Counted from the first letter of the stretch, positions 9,746 to 20,495 are shown. The stretch is 64,000 nt of DNA from Parapontixanthobacter aurantiacus (GCF_009827635.1 NZ_WTYW01000001.1:1196001-1260000), one strand, 5' to 3'. Notes: a model not told the origin generated them from the letters alone. Numbers and translations: made by a program.

Positions 9746-11698
9746 ATGTCCAGTATGGACCGTTTACCTTTTATAGCATTAGCTCTTGCCGTCATGCCTG
9801 CAATGACGGCGTCCGCCCCCGTGACCGCGCAGGACGCAGAAAGCTGGGACCGCGCTCGGCAGAACATGATCGCCCGTGCTCCGAGCCGGATCGCACCGGC
9901 AATTTCCCAGTGGGAGCGCCTGACCGCGAGCCGCGATCTGCGCTTCGACGATTATGCGGGCTTCGTCCTCGCCTATCCGGATTTCCCCCGTGAGGAGACC
10001 CTTCGGATAAGGGCCGAGAACGCGCTCGATCGCGAACCTGTCGGCGCCGAAAGACTGGTGGCATTCTTCGATCGCAATCCGCCCCTGACGAATAGCGGGC
10101 GAGCCAGATACGCACTTGCCCTTGCTTCACTCGAACGACCCGAAGCCTTCGAATGGGCGCGCGAGGCTTGGCGCAATGGACGACTGGACGGAACGGCGGA
10201 AGCCTATCTTTCTGCCCGGTATGCCGCGCGCTTCCAGCAAGCCGATCACGATCAGCGGCTCGATGCACTGCTCTGGCAAGGCGAGACCGAAGCCGCCCGT
10301 CGAACGCTGACAATGGCGTCGCCTCAGGCGCGCACGGTCGCCGAAGCGCGACTTGACCTTCTCGAAAACGCGCCGAACGCTGCAGCAAACCTCGGAGCGT
10401 TCGGCAGCGATCCCGGCTACGTTTACAATCTGTCGCAGCAGCAACGGCGCATGGGACGAATGGACCTGGCTGTCTCGACACTGTCGAACGCGACGTCGTT
10501 CTCGAAACCGGCCTATGACGCAGAGGCGATGATTGCCGAAATGCTCCAGGTAGCGCGCTCTGCGCCGCCTGCGGCGGCATCTCGCATCGCGGCCAATGCC
10601 GATGCAATCTTTGCCGACGGTACCGACATCAGCGATCTCTCCTATCGTCTGCGGGACGATTACACCTCGCTCATGTGGCATGGTGGCACAGAAGCCTTGT
10701 GGTCCAACGGAAACCCCGCTTCGGCCGCGCCGCTGTTCTATCACTACGGCACGGCGGCCAAGACCCCGCAAACCCGCTCAAAAGGATTTTACTGGGCAGG
10801 TCTGGCAAGCGAAAGAGCCGGAAATACCGCAGGGGCCAACCGATATTTCGAAATGGCGAGCGAGTATGCAGACCGTTTTTACGGGCAGTTGGCTCTGGAA
10901 AAACTAGGGCGCCCGCTTCCCTCGCTGAAGGGTCAGGGACAGACTGCTCTCTCGCCCGAGGCATACCGCCAGTTCAGCAGCGAGCCGCTGGTCGAAGCGA
11001 CGCGTGAGGTCTCTAGAGGAGCCCCCTGGAGTACCGGGATTCAGTTCTACCGCGCTCTTGCACAGCGTGCCGATACGCCGGCGGAACACCGGTTGGTCGC
11101 CGACTTCGCGCGGGAAATCGGTCGCCGCGACCTTGCCGTGAACGTCGCCGAAGCGGCGGGTGCGGACGGACACTCCGCCTTCGTCGAACAGGGCTTTCCT
11201 GTGCTCGACACGCCGCCGGGCGCCAACTGGATCATGGTCCACGCGATCGCGCGGCAGGAAAGCCAATTCGCCGACAATGCGATCAGCCATGCCGGCGCGC
11301 GCGGTTTGATGCAGCTGATGCCCGCGACCGCGCAGGAGCAGTCGGGCAAGCTCGGCATGACCTATATGACGGCTGACCTGATCGGCAAGCCCGACTACAA
11401 CATTCGGCTCGGCGATGCCTATTTCGCGCGAATGCTCGATTATTTTGACGGCGCCTATCCGCTCGCCATCGCCGCTTACAATGCCGGTCCGGGCAATGTG
11501 AATAAATGGCTGCGCGCAAATGGCGATCCGCGAACCGGGAGCATCGACTACGTGACCTGGATCGAGCGGATTCCGATCTTCGAAACCAAGAATTACGTCC
11601 AGCGCGTCATCGAGAACGCGAGCGTCTATGCCGCGCTTCATCCCGAGCGGGTTCGGAGCGGTCATCCGCAGCGTGCGGGCGAATTCCTGCGCAAATAG
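9746..11698 (+). CDS. soluble lytic murein transglycosylase (Slt70-like)
   Basis: Periplasmic enzyme that cleaves peptidoglycan glycan strands with 1,6-anhydromuramic acid formation. The 650-residue product starts with a signal peptide (LPFIALALAVMPAMTASAPVTA) and a long alpha-helical superhelix domain rich in tetratricopeptide-like helices. The C-terminal lysozyme-like SLT domain carries the catalytic Glu near residue 505 (AIARQESQF), GARGLMQLMPATA and AAYNAGPGNV. An internal ATG three codons in is an alternative start. The next gene follows after only seven bases. Confidence 0.93.
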   Translation: MSSMDRLPFIALALAVMPAMTASAPVTAQDAESWDRARQNMIARAPSRIAPAISQWERLTASRDLRFDDYAGFVLAYPDFPREETLRIRAENALDREPVGAERLVAFFDRNPPLTNSGRARYALALASLERPEAFEWAREAWRNGRLDGTAEAYLSARYAARFQQADHDQRLDALLWQGETEAARRTLTMASPQARTVAEARLDLLENAPNAAANLGAFGSDPGYVYNLSQQQRRMGRMDLAVSTLSNATSFSKPAYDAEAMIAEMLQVARSAPPAAASRIAANADAIFADGTDISDLSYRLRDDYTSLMWHGGTEALWSNGNPASAAPLFYHYGTAAKTPQTRSKGFYWAGLASERAGNTAGANRYFEMASEYADRFYGQLALEKLGRPLPSLKGQGQTALSPEAYRQFSSEPLVEATREVSRGAPWSTGIQFYRALAQRADTPAEHRLVADFAREIGRRDLAVNVAEAAGADGHSAFVEQGFPVLDTPPGANWIMVHAIARQESQFADNAISHAGARGLMQLMPATAQEQSGKLGMTYMTADLIGKPDYNIRLGDAYFARMLDYFDGAYPLAIAAYNAGPGNVNKWLRANGDPRTGSIDYVTWIERIPIFETKNYVQRVIENASVYAALHPERVRSGHPQRAGEFLRK

Positions 11699-11705
11699 CC
11701 AGGAG

Positions 11706-12209
11706 ATGGCGCGGGGCTCGATAAACTTGGCCGTTCTGGCAGCGGTGGCGGCAGCGGCGATCCCTGCCGGCGCTCTCGCGCGCGAAAGCCTTGGACTGTT
11801 TGATGGTTGGGCAGCCTTCCGCGACCGGGACGTCCCGCGTTGCTACGCAATCGCCAAGGCGGCGCCGAGCAGTCTCAGGCGGGATTACGAGCCCTATGCA
11901 ACCGTAGGACACTGGCCGGACGAGGGTATCCGTGCCCAAGTACATTTTCGCCTGTCGCGCGAGATGGCCCGCTCTTCGACGATATCCCTCGATATAGGTG
12001 ACCGCGAGTTCCTGTTGACCGGCGGTGGCGGCGATGCTTGGGCGCGGGACAAGACCATGAACGCCGCAATCCTTGCTGCCATGCGATCCGCAGCTTCGAT
12101 GAAGATTGCCGCGCGCGACGACCGGGGACAGTCGTTCTCGAACAGTTATGATTTGCGCGGAGCGTCTAGCGCTGTCGATGCGGCTTCGCGCGCTTGTGCT
12201 AAGCTGTAG
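11706..12209 (+). CDS. invasion-associated locus B (IalB)-like secreted protein
   Basis: A 167-residue exported protein. The chosen ATG has an AGGAG site just before it and opens a clear signal peptide (INLAVLAAVAAAAIPAGALA); the open frame extends further upstream but only inside the transglycosylase gene. The mature part has FDGWAAFRDRDVPRCYAIAKA near the N-terminus and a C-terminal cysteine, the two-cysteine layout of the IalB family, whose function outside host-associated bacteria is unknown. It is probably cotranscribed with the lytic transglycosylase. Confidence 0.7.
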   Translation: MARGSINLAVLAAVAAAAIPAGALARESLGLFDGWAAFRDRDVPRCYAIAKAAPSSLRRDYEPYATVGHWPDEGIRAQVHFRLSREMARSSTISLDIGDREFLLTGGGGDAWARDKTMNAAILAAMRSAASMKIAARDDRGQSFSNSYDLRGASSAVDAASRACAKL

Positions 12210-12214
12210 ATCAA

Positions 12215-12253
12215 GAAAAAGGCCGGAAGCGCGAAGCTCCCGGCCCTTTTTTG
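12215..12253 (+). terminator. bidirectional Rho-independent terminator
   Basis: AAAAAGGCCGG pairs with CCGGCCCTTTTTT around a GC-containing loop, between two convergent genes. A- and T-runs on both sides allow termination from either strand: the IalB-like gene on plus and the outer-membrane barrel gene on minus. Confidence 0.85.
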
Positions 12254-12268
12254 TGATTGCAGAGGCGA

Positions 12269-12937
12269 TCAGAAGCGGTAACCGACGCCTACCGCAACCT
12301 GATGACGGTCGGTATCGATGTCGAAACGATCGCTGTCCGGTACGTCATTGGGGAAATCGAGTTCGGCGCGGCTATAGTTCGAATAGCGATATTCGAGCTT
12401 CGCAAATGTCCGCTCACTCAGCGCATATTCGACGCCCGCACCGAGACGGTAACCGTCGGTGTCGATGTCCTGCGTGAACTCGGTCGTCCCGTCGCTTGCG
12501 CGAATGTCGTATTTAGCGTTCGTGTAACCACCCTTCGCGTAAACTAGAAGGTTCGGGCTCGCGAGAACGCCGGCACGAACGCCGAGATAGAGGTCGCGGC
12601 CGGTTTCGACATCGCCGAAGCCAAATCCCTCGAAATCACCTTCGTCCACTTCCGTGTCAGCGGTCGATCCGGTCAGTTCCGCCTCGGCACCGACGAGGAA
12701 GCTGCCCAGCGCAACGTCATAACCGATCGCGCCGCCATACAGGACGCCTTCGATCGATTGGTCATTGTCTTCGTTGAGTTCGTCATCGATGTCGCTGCCG
12801 GCCTTCGTGCTGTCGAAGCCTGTCAGGATTTCGACGCGCGGACCGGTAAAGGTTCCGTCGACCGCATCTTGTGCCAGTGCGGGTGATGAAATTGCGCCAA
12901 CGGCGACAACTGCGAGCAATGTTCTGGTGTACTTCAT
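12269..12937 (-). CDS. outer-membrane beta-barrel protein (OmpA-like/porin family)
   Basis: A 222-residue outer-membrane protein with signal peptide MKYTRTLLAVVAVGAISSPALAQ. The rest alternates polar and hydrophobic residues in eight or so predicted strands, for example YGGAIGYDVALGSFLVGAEAEL, DLYLGVRAGVL, KLEYRYSNYS and a last strand HQVAVGVGYRF that ends in the C-terminal phenylalanine recognised by the BAM complex. The acidic stretch DIDDELNEDNDQS is probably an extracellular loop. The cargo or function is unknown. It resembles small opacity-type barrels common in alphaproteobacteria. Confidence 0.85.
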   Translation of the reverse strand: MKYTRTLLAVVAVGAISSPALAQDAVDGTFTGPRVEILTGFDSTKAGSDIDDELNEDNDQSIEGVLYGGAIGYDVALGSFLVGAEAELTGSTADTEVDEGDFEGFGFGDVETGRDLYLGVRAGVLASPNLLVYAKGGYTNAKYDIRASDGTTEFTQDIDTDGYRLGAGVEYALSERTFAKLEYRYSNYSRAELDFPNDVPDSDRFDIDTDRHQVAVGVGYRF

Positions 12938-13146
12938 TTCAACTCCATTTGGTTAGGCGTTTGTGCCCCACGTGGCCTCAGACGCCCGACCCCGCGGTGG
13001 AGTTTCATGAACATAATATAACAAGATTTTGTGGCAAAATTACTACGTCCCGTTCGATGAATAGCATTTGTGATCGTCGAAACGCGGGAACCCTCAGCCG
13101 CATAGAGCGTGCGAGGCTGCTTTAATCCTGCGACCGTCGTCGCTAT

Positions 13147-14388
13147 ATGCGGACATTCATGGCAAACACCGCACTCATGTCCATCCCGGGTCGAATCGAT
13201 CCGGTCCCCGCACCGCGTGAAGTAACCCCTCGTGCCGATGGCAGGGTCGATCTGCTCGGGCTCTCTCGTCAGCGGATCGGAAGGCTTTTCATCGAAACAG
13301 GCCTCGACGAACGACAAGCGAAGCTGAGATCCAAGCAGGTCTTTCATTGGATGTATCATCGCGGCGAGACAGAATTTGAAGCGATGACGGATATCTCGAA
13401 GTCGCTTCGCATCTGGCTCGAGGAACGCTTCGTCGTCGGTCGCCCCAATGTCGTTGAAGCGCAGCATTCGAATGACGGCACGCGCAAGTGGCTCTTGCGG
13501 ACGGAAGACGGACATGATTTCGAAATGGTCTTCATCCCAGATGAAACGCGCGGAACCCTTTGCGTGTCGAGCCAGGTCGGATGCACCCTGAATTGCACCT
13601 TTTGTCATACGGGCACGATGCGCCTCGTGCGTAACCTCACGGCGGGGGAGATCGTCGGTCAGGTCATGTTGGCGCGCGACGCGCTGGGCGAGTGGCCGAA
13701 GGGCAAGATGGATTTCGGCGACGAGGAGAGCGCCGGAGAATACCGCGCCGACGGGCGGCTGCTTACCAACATAGTCATGATGGGCATGGGGGAGCCACTC
13801 TACAATTTCGACAATGTGCGCGACGCGCTGAACGTCGTGATGGATGGCGAAGGCCTGTCATTGTCGCGGCGCCGGATCACCCTTTCGACGAGCGGCGTCG
13901 TGCCGATGATGGAGCGCTGCGGCGAAGAGATCGGCGTCAATCTCGCCGTATCTCTCCATGCGGTGACGAAGGACGTGCGCGACGAGATCGTGCCTTTGAA
14001 CCGGAAGTACGGCATCGAAGAGCTTCTGGCTGCCTGCAAGGCCTATCCCGCCTCATCGAACGCCCGAAGGATTACCTTCGAATACGTCATGCTGAAGGAC
14101 AAGAACGACAGCGACGAGGATGCGCGAGAACTGGTGAGACTCATCAAGGCGTTCGATCTTCCGGCGAAGGTCAATCTCATTCCCTTCAATCCGTGGCCCG
14201 GTTCGGCCTATGAATGCTCAACGCCGGAACGGATAAAGCGCTTTTCCGCGATCGTTTTCGACAGTGGCATCAGTGCTCCGGTCCGGACTCCCCGCGGGCG
14301 GGACATCGATGCGGCTTGCGGGCAGTTGAAGACGGCAGCGGAGAAGAAAAGCCGGGCCGAGCGCGACCGAGAGGCGTCGAACGCCTGA
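13147..14388 (+). CDS. rlmN: dual-specificity 23S rRNA/tRNA adenine-C2 methyltransferase RlmN
   Basis: Radical SAM enzyme that methylates C2 of A2503 in 23S rRNA and A37 of some tRNAs. The 413-residue product carries the CxxxCxxC iron-sulfur motif as CTLNCTFC, the family motifs [37 protein letters not shown] and NLAVSLHA, and the segment [17 protein letters not shown] containing the substrate-forming cysteine. An internal ATG (MANTAL) four codons in is an alternative start. It is monocistronic here, with about 200 bases of leader region upstream. Confidence 0.96.
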   Translation: MRTFMANTALMSIPGRIDPVPAPREVTPRADGRVDLLGLSRQRIGRLFIETGLDERQAKLRSKQVFHWMYHRGETEFEAMTDISKSLRIWLEERFVVGRPNVVEAQHSNDGTRKWLLRTEDGHDFEMVFIPDETRGTLCVSSQVGCTLNCTFCHTGTMRLVRNLTAGEIVGQVMLARDALGEWPKGKMDFGDEESAGEYRADGRLLTNIVMMGMGEPLYNFDNVRDALNVVMDGEGLSLSRRRITLSTSGVVPMMERCGEEIGVNLAVSLHAVTKDVRDEIVPLNRKYGIEELLAACKAYPASSNARRITFEYVMLKDKNDSDEDARELVRLIKAFDLPAKVNLIPFNPWPGSAYECSTPERIKRFSAIVFDSGISAPVRTPRGRDIDAACGQLKTAAEKKSRAERDREASNA

Positions 14389-14550
14389 ACCCGTTACGCT
14401 GCCGAACCCCGTTCCAAACTTCATTTCGACTTAGCGAGAGCTTCAATTCGTCGCATTGAAACACGTTAACCGCCATCGTTCATCCGGTGTTGTGCATCCC
14501 CGCGCGAGACCGTCAGACATGTCAGGTTTTCATCGAAGGGGAATGAAGCC

Positions 14551-14922
14551 ATGAAGAAGATTATGATGATTGCAGCAGCCGCTGCCATGACCGTGCCAGC
14601 CGCTCCGGTTCTGGCCGATCCGCCCCCACATGCGAAAGCCTATGGCAAGCGTGCCAAGGATCGCATCTACGACGATCGCGGGCGCTATTACGAGCCGCGC
14701 CGCCTTTCCCGTGCTGATCGCGTATGGCGCGGCGATGACGGTCGCTATTACTGCAAGCGCGACAACGGCACCACCGGCCTCGTTATCGGCGCTGCGGTCG
14801 GTGCGCTCGCCGGTCATGAAATCGCAGGACGCGGAGACAAGACGCTCGGCGCCATCATCGGTGCGGTCGGCGGCGGTCTGCTCGGTCGCGAAATCGACAA
14901 GGGCGATCTGAAATGCCGCTGA
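14551..14922 (+). CDS. glycine-zipper (17 kDa surface antigen-like) exported protein
   Basis: A 123-residue envelope protein with signal peptide MKKIMMIAAAAAMTVPAAPVLA and an AGGGGAA-type ribosome site upstream. The middle is basic and tyrosine-rich (DDRGRYYEPRRLSRADRVW, DDGRYYCKRDNG). The C-terminus has a glycine zipper of two membrane-like helices, GLVIGAAVGALAGHEIAG and LGAIIGAVGGGLLGREI, as in the Rickettsia 17 kDa antigen family. Two cysteines could form a disulfide. The role is unknown. A terminator follows. Confidence 0.85.
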   Translation: MKKIMMIAAAAAMTVPAAPVLADPPPHAKAYGKRAKDRIYDDRGRYYEPRRLSRADRVWRGDDGRYYCKRDNGTTGLVIGAAVGALAGHEIAGRGDKTLGAIIGAVGGGLLGREIDKGDLKCR

Positions 14923-14953
14923 ACTGACGGCAAGGATGTGAGCGAATTCGAAA

Positions 14954-14983
14954 GCGTCGGCGAAACCCGCCGGCGCTTTTTTT
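14954..14983 (+). terminator. Rho-independent terminator
   Basis: A short GC-rich hairpin (GCGTCGGCG with CGCCGGCGC, one bulged position) is followed by seven T residues, about 30 bases after the glycine-zipper gene stop. Confidence 0.85.
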
Positions 14984-15040
14984 CGTCTGCTGGACCATCG
15001 AAGCATCGCATTTGAGCGAATTCCTTTATAGGTTACCGCA

Positions 15041-15802
15041 ATGCCTCGCCCCGCCATACTCATCACCGGAGCTGCCCGGCGCATCGGCGCGGTTCTGGCC
15101 GAAGCATTCGCTGCGGAAGGCTGGCATATCGTCATACATTACAACCGTTCGGAAACCGCGGCGCTCGAACTGGCCGATCGATTGCCCTCCGCCCGCTGTG
15201 TTCAATGCGACCTCGAAGACGGCGACGAAGCTGCCGCCATGATCGAACGGCTTGGGCAAGAGCTCGACGATTGGCGAATGTTGATCAACAACGCCTCCAT
15301 CTTCGCCCCGGATACGGCTAGCGCACTTGATCCGAACCTGTTTCGCCGCATGATGCGCATCAATTGCGAGACCCCGACACGCATGGCGCAGGCCTATCTC
15401 GCCCTTGCTCGCAGCACCGGTCTGCGATGCGTCGTCGACATTACCGATCAGAAGCTCGCGAACACCAACCCCGACTTCTTTTCCTATACCGCAAGCAAAC
15501 ACGCCCTTGCCGGAACGATCCCCATGCTCGCCATCGCCAATACGAACCCGCTGGACCGAATTTATGGGCTGGCGCCCGGCGCCATCCTTCCGAGCCATGA
15601 CCAGTCGGTCGAGGAGATCGAGATTTCGCACCGGATGAACCTTTTGAACCGCAGGACCGCCCCGCAGGACATCGCCGCAGCGGCTCTGTTTCTCAGCGAA
15701 GGACATCTGGCGTCGGGCGAGACGATATTCGTCGATGCCGGGCAGCATTTGCTCCGGCAGGATCGCGACGTTATCTACCTCGCAAGGGAAGCGCGGGGTT
15801 AA
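15041..15802 (+). CDS. SDR-family oxidoreductase, pteridine reductase (FolM)-like
   Basis: A 253-residue NAD(P)H-dependent short-chain dehydrogenase. The nucleotide-binding motif is TGAARRIG near residues 9-16 rather than the classical TGxxxGIG, a form typical of pteridine/dihydromonapterin reductases. NNAS and the catalytic YxxxK (Tyr149, Lys153 in YTASKHAL) are intact. Reduction of a pterin is therefore the best guess, though the substrate is unproven. It ends three bases before the cytochrome b gene, so the two are probably in one operon with the molybdopterin oxidoreductase. Confidence 0.8.
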   Translation: MPRPAILITGAARRIGAVLAEAFAAEGWHIVIHYNRSETAALELADRLPSARCVQCDLEDGDEAAAMIERLGQELDDWRMLINNASIFAPDTASALDPNLFRRMMRINCETPTRMAQAYLALARSTGLRCVVDITDQKLANTNPDFFSYTASKHALAGTIPMLAIANTNPLDRIYGLAPGAILPSHDQSVEEIEISHRMNLLNRRTAPQDIAAAALFLSEGHLASGETIFVDAGQHLLRQDRDVIYLAREARG

Positions 15803-15805
15803 AGT

Positions 15806-16504
15806 ATGACAGGCCGGAAACGACATGCCTTCTCCACGCGCCTGTGGCACTGGATCAACCTCGTCTGCGTCGTCATCCTCTTCATGTCGGGCCTCAATAT
15901 CAGCAATGCCCACCCCTATCTTTATTGGGGCGATTACGGCTTCCGCCCCGCCGAAGCCTGGCTCAGCGTTCCTCGCTTTCCGGGATGGGCCACGATCCCC
16001 GACTTCTATAGCCTTGCGCAAGCGCGGGACTGGCACGTACTGTTCGCCTGGCCGATGGCGCTCATTCTCCTCTTCATCTGGGTCGCGATGCTCGCCAACG
16101 GACATTTCTGGCAAGATATCCGCACCCGGCGGCGCGAGTGGCAGGTGAGCGAGGTCGTCCGGGACATCAAGGCCCATCTGCGGCTCGATTTCCACCACGG
16201 AGCGGGCAAGTACAATTTCCTGCAAAAGCTCACCTATGGCCTTGTTTTCGGCATTATCCTGCCCGGCATGGTATTCACCGGCATGGCGATGAGCCCCGGC
16301 CTCGAGCCAAGCTTCACCTGGGCGATCGAACTCATGGGCGGCAGACAGTCAGCGCGCAGCCTGCACTTCATCCTCGCATGGACCTTGTTCGCTTTCTTCG
16401 TCGTCCATGTCCTGCTCGTCATATTGTCCGGCCCCGTATGGCAGCTTCGCGCAATGATCACCGGACGCAACCCGAAGGCCGCAACGCCCGCAGGAGAGGC
16501 ATAA
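15806..16504 (+). CDS. cytochrome b561-type membrane subunit
   Basis: A 232-residue inner-membrane di-haem cytochrome b of the bacterial b561 / Ni-Fe hydrogenase-type family. Membrane helices appear near 15-35, 75-95, 145-165 and 185-210, with candidate haem-ligand histidines in the first helix (RLWHWINLV), second (DWHVLFAW), and last (LHFILAWTLFAFFVVHV). Its TAA stop overlaps the ATG of the next gene (TAATG), so it probably passes quinol electrons to that molybdopterin protein. The family is also found with hydrogenases and thiosulfate reductases, none of which are nearby. Confidence 0.85.
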   Translation: MTGRKRHAFSTRLWHWINLVCVVILFMSGLNISNAHPYLYWGDYGFRPAEAWLSVPRFPGWATIPDFYSLAQARDWHVLFAWPMALILLFIWVAMLANGHFWQDIRTRRREWQVSEVVRDIKAHLRLDFHHGAGKYNFLQKLTYGLVFGIILPGMVFTGMAMSPGLEPSFTWAIELMGGRQSARSLHFILAWTLFAFFVVHVLLVILSGPVWQLRAMITGRNPKAATPAGEA

Positions 16505-17250
16505 TGGCCAACGTCAAACGTCGCGGTTTCCTCGCCGCTATGGGGGCATCCTTCCTCGCCGGGTGCACGAAGATCGGTCAAACCGAGGCCGGACAAGCCG
16601 CCTTCGACGCTTCGGAAAGCTGGCATCGGATCGTTCACCGGTTTCTCGGCAATGGGAGACTGGTGAAGGAATACGACGCGTCCGCCATCTCGCCGACTTT
16701 CAGAGGCAACGGAACGATCGATCCGGACAACGCCGCTTACCGCGCGGCCGCGGCGGCCGGGTTTGCCGACTGGCGCCTCGAAGTTGCTGGCCTCGTCGAA
16801 CGACCTTTGTCCCTTTCGATGGATGATATTCGCGCCCTTCCCCAACGCTCGCAAATTACGCGCCATGATTGCGTCGAGGGGTGGAGCGCCATCGGGCAAT
16901 GGACCGGTCCGCAACTGTCGCTCATTCTCGACGAAGCGCGACTGGCGCCCGAGGCGCGGTTCATCGTCTTTCGCTGTGCCGACAATCTCAATGGCGACGA
17001 CTATTACGAAAGCTGCGACCTCGACGATGCCTATCACCCGCAGACGATCGTGGCTCATCAGCTGAACGAGGAACCTCTGCCGATCAAGAATGGCGCGCCA
17101 CTTCGAATGCGGATTGAGCGGCAACTCGGTTACAAGCATGCGAAATACCTGACAGCCATAGAAGCGGTTGCCTCTCTGGACGACATCGGCAAGGGCAAAG
17201 GCGGCTATTGGGAAGACCGCTCGGGCTACCACTGGTATGCCGGGATCTGA
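16504..17250 (+). CDS. exported molybdopterin-dependent oxidoreductase (sulfite oxidase fold)
   Basis: A 248-residue protein with a twin-arginine signal (KRRGFLAAMGASFLAGC), so it should be exported folded by Tat; the LAGC end also resembles a lipobox with Cys21. The mature part has the sulfite-oxidase fold with the likely molybdenum-ligand Cys123 in HDCVEGWS, and SCDLDDAYHPQTIVAHQLNEEPL plus GAPLRMRIERQLGYKHAKY. It is shorter than eukaryotic sulfite oxidase and lacks a haem domain; the coupled cytochrome b561 fills that role. MsrP-like sulfoxide reduction is one possibility, but the partner is not an MsrQ-type protein. Confidence 0.85.
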   Translation: MANVKRRGFLAAMGASFLAGCTKIGQTEAGQAAFDASESWHRIVHRFLGNGRLVKEYDASAISPTFRGNGTIDPDNAAYRAAAAAGFADWRLEVAGLVERPLSLSMDDIRALPQRSQITRHDCVEGWSAIGQWTGPQLSLILDEARLAPEARFIVFRCADNLNGDDYYESCDLDDAYHPQTIVAHQLNEEPLPIKNGAPLRMRIERQLGYKHAKYLTAIEAVASLDDIGKGKGGYWEDRSGYHWYAGI

Positions 17251-17280
17251 ATTTGCAAAGACACTGAAAGCGAGACGAGA

Positions 17281-18525
17281 ATGTTCGACAGGTTGATCGA
17301 CAAGGCGATGAAGCACGTCGTTAAGGACGGCACGCTGGAAATCGTTCACCATGACGGGCGCGTCGCACGGTTCGGAACCTCTCACCCCCTGTTCGCCGAT
17401 GTCCGTATCCGGTTCACCGATGCGGGCGTCGCTCGGCAGATCGTCATGGATCAGTCCCTGGGTACCGGCGAAGCGTATATGGACGGTCGCCTCGTGATCG
17501 AGAAGGGCGAGATCATGGATCTCGTCGAGCTGATCAAGGGCAACATCCCGTGGGAAGCGAAGGGGCCTGCCCATCGCAGTCTGTTCGGCAAGGTGAAGCT
17601 GGCCCTGCACACCAAGACTGCCGAAGCGAACGAACAGCTTTCCTCGAAGTCGAACGTCTCGCACCACTACGACATAGGCAACGAACTCTACCGGATGTTC
17701 CTCGACAGCGAGCACATGCAATATAGCTGCGCTTACTGGCCCGAAGAAAGCATTACGCTGGGCGAAGCGCAGACAGCCAAGCTGGCGCATATCGCGGCGA
17801 AGCTTTCCATCGAACCGGGGCAAGAGGTTCTCGACATCGGATGTGGCTGGGGCGGGATGGCGATCTATCTCGCGAAGAACTACGACTGCCGGGTCCAGGG
17901 GATCACGCTTAGCAAGGAACAGCTGGAACTCGCCGTAGAGCGTGCCGCCGACGCCGGTGTTTCGGACAAGGTCACCTTCAAATTGGACGACTACCGCGAT
18001 CTCGCCGCGAGCGGGCGAAAGTACGACCGGATCGTTTCCGTCGGCATGTTCGAACATGTCGGACGACCTCAATTCGACACCTTCTTCGATTGCGTACGCA
18101 AGCTGCTCGATGCGGACGGCATCATGCTGCTGCATACGATCGGACGAATGGGCCCGGCGGGTCAGACGGATGCTTTCACGCGCAAATACATCTTCCCCGG
18201 CGGATATATCCCGGCGCTTTCTGAGATCATTCTCGCCAGCGAGAAATACCGCCTGATCCCGACCGACGTCGAAACGTTGCGACTGCACTACGCCAAGACA
18301 TTGCGTTCCTGGTACGCGAATTGCGCGGCGAGGAAGGACGACATTATCGACCTTTACGACGAGCGGTTCTATCGCATGTGGATGTTCTATCTTGCCGGCG
18401 CGACGGCGAGCTTCGAGAGTGGGGGCATGTGCAACTATCAGGTGCAGTACAGCCGCAACCGGCTGACTTTGCCGCTGGCGCGCGACTACATGCGCGAGGA
18501 AGAACGCCGCCTCCTCGCGAAGTGA
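17281..18525 (+). CDS. cfa: cyclopropane-fatty-acyl-phospholipid synthase family methyltransferase
   Basis: SAM-dependent enzyme that adds a methylene bridge across double bonds of membrane phospholipid acyl chains. The 414-residue product has the N-terminal lipid-binding region, the family motif HHYDIGNELYRMFLD followed by MQYSCAYW, the SAM-binding motif VLDIGCGWGG near residues 183-192, SVGMFEHVG, and the C-terminal segment FIFPGGYIP-like (YIFPGGYIPALSE). Length and motifs are complete. It starts 30 bases after the molybdopterin oxidoreductase, so readthrough is likely. Confidence 0.93.
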   Translation: MFDRLIDKAMKHVVKDGTLEIVHHDGRVARFGTSHPLFADVRIRFTDAGVARQIVMDQSLGTGEAYMDGRLVIEKGEIMDLVELIKGNIPWEAKGPAHRSLFGKVKLALHTKTAEANEQLSSKSNVSHHYDIGNELYRMFLDSEHMQYSCAYWPEESITLGEAQTAKLAHIAAKLSIEPGQEVLDIGCGWGGMAIYLAKNYDCRVQGITLSKEQLELAVERAADAGVSDKVTFKLDDYRDLAASGRKYDRIVSVGMFEHVGRPQFDTFFDCVRKLLDADGIMLLHTIGRMGPAGQTDAFTRKYIFPGGYIPALSEIILASEKYRLIPTDVETLRLHYAKTLRSWYANCAARKDDIIDLYDERFYRMWMFYLAGATASFESGGMCNYQVQYSRNRLTLPLARDYMREEERRLLAK

Positions 18526-18535
18526 GCCCATTGAT

Positions 18536-18564
18536 CGGCCCGCTCCCCGCTGATAGGCGGGCCG
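18536..18564 (+). terminator. GC-rich hairpin after cfa, possible terminator
   Basis: CGGCCCGC pairs perfectly with GCGGGCCG across a 13-base loop, ten bases past the cfa stop. No clear T-run follows, so termination is possible but not certain. Confidence 0.45.
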
Positions 18565-18597
18565 CCGTTCCCAATTCGATAGTGAAAGAATTCGCCA

Positions 18598-19812
<1,215 letters not shown>

Positions 19813-19976
19813 CCCCCGCCGAAGCCCGGTTCCGGCGTCATTTCACCGCTTGCCGACGTCACGAGTCGTTTCGTCGCAAATTAAACTCGACTTCCGCCGA
19901 GTCGAGCCGGAGATACGGCGAGCCCCCGCCGCGTTAGTTTTTTGTTCGGCCTGCCGCCTCTATCTCCGGTCGCGTT

Positions 19977-20495
19977 ATGGACGGGATCAAGACCACCATC
20001 GCCCAGCGCGGTCTGCGCCTCTTCGCGCTCGCCGCCTTCGCCGCAACTCCGGCCGCCGCCCAGGCGCCCGAGCCCGCTGCCGATCCGTTCGCGCAGCATT
20101 TCGGCGCCTTCGACGATCTGCCCGACGCGCCCGACCCGGCGAGCAACCTGTCGAGCAAGGCCGTCGATCTCGACAGCTTCGAGCCGCCGGTCGAGGAGGA
20201 CAGCATCTTCGACACCGGCCGCGCCAGCTTCTACGGCAAGCGCTTCGCCGGTCGCCCGACCGCGAGCGGCGAGCGGTTCGACCCCACCCAGCTGACCGCC
20301 GCGCACCGCACCCTGCCCTTCGGCACGAAGGTCCGCGTGACCAATGCCGATACGGGCAAGAGCGTCGTCGTGCGGATCAACGATCGCGGCCCCTTCGCCA
20401 AGAGCCGCGTGATCGACGTGAGCCGCGCCGCCGCCGAACAGCTCGGCATGGTCCGCTCCGGCCACGCAGCGGTCGAACTCGCTTTACTCGACTGA
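19977..20495 (+). CDS. RlpA-like septal/envelope lytic transglycosylase
   Basis: A 172-residue secreted protein with signal peptide ([17 protein letters not shown]), an acidic Pro/Asp-rich linker, and a double-psi beta-barrel domain from about residue 80. That domain shows [38 protein letters not shown], and [11 protein letters not shown], the last containing the conserved Asp of RlpA. RlpA enzymes cleave glycan strands lacking stem peptides. It has no SPOR domain, so septal targeting is not evident. Its last 12 bases overlap the convergent minus-strand gene. Confidence 0.85.
   Translation: MDGIKTTIAQRGLRLFALAAFAATPAAAQAPEPAADPFAQHFGAFDDLPDAPDPASNLSSKAVDLDSFEPPVEEDSIFDTGRASFYGKRFAGRPTASGERFDPTQLTAAHRTLPFGTKVRVTNADTGKSVVVRINDRGPFAKSRVIDVSRAAAEQLGMVRSGHAAVELALLD

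Noticed and set aside
12934-13608. A 224-codon minus-strand frame overlapping the start of rlmN and the gap before the barrel gene
   Set aside because: It overlaps the conserved rlmN N-terminus and has no motif; probably spurious.
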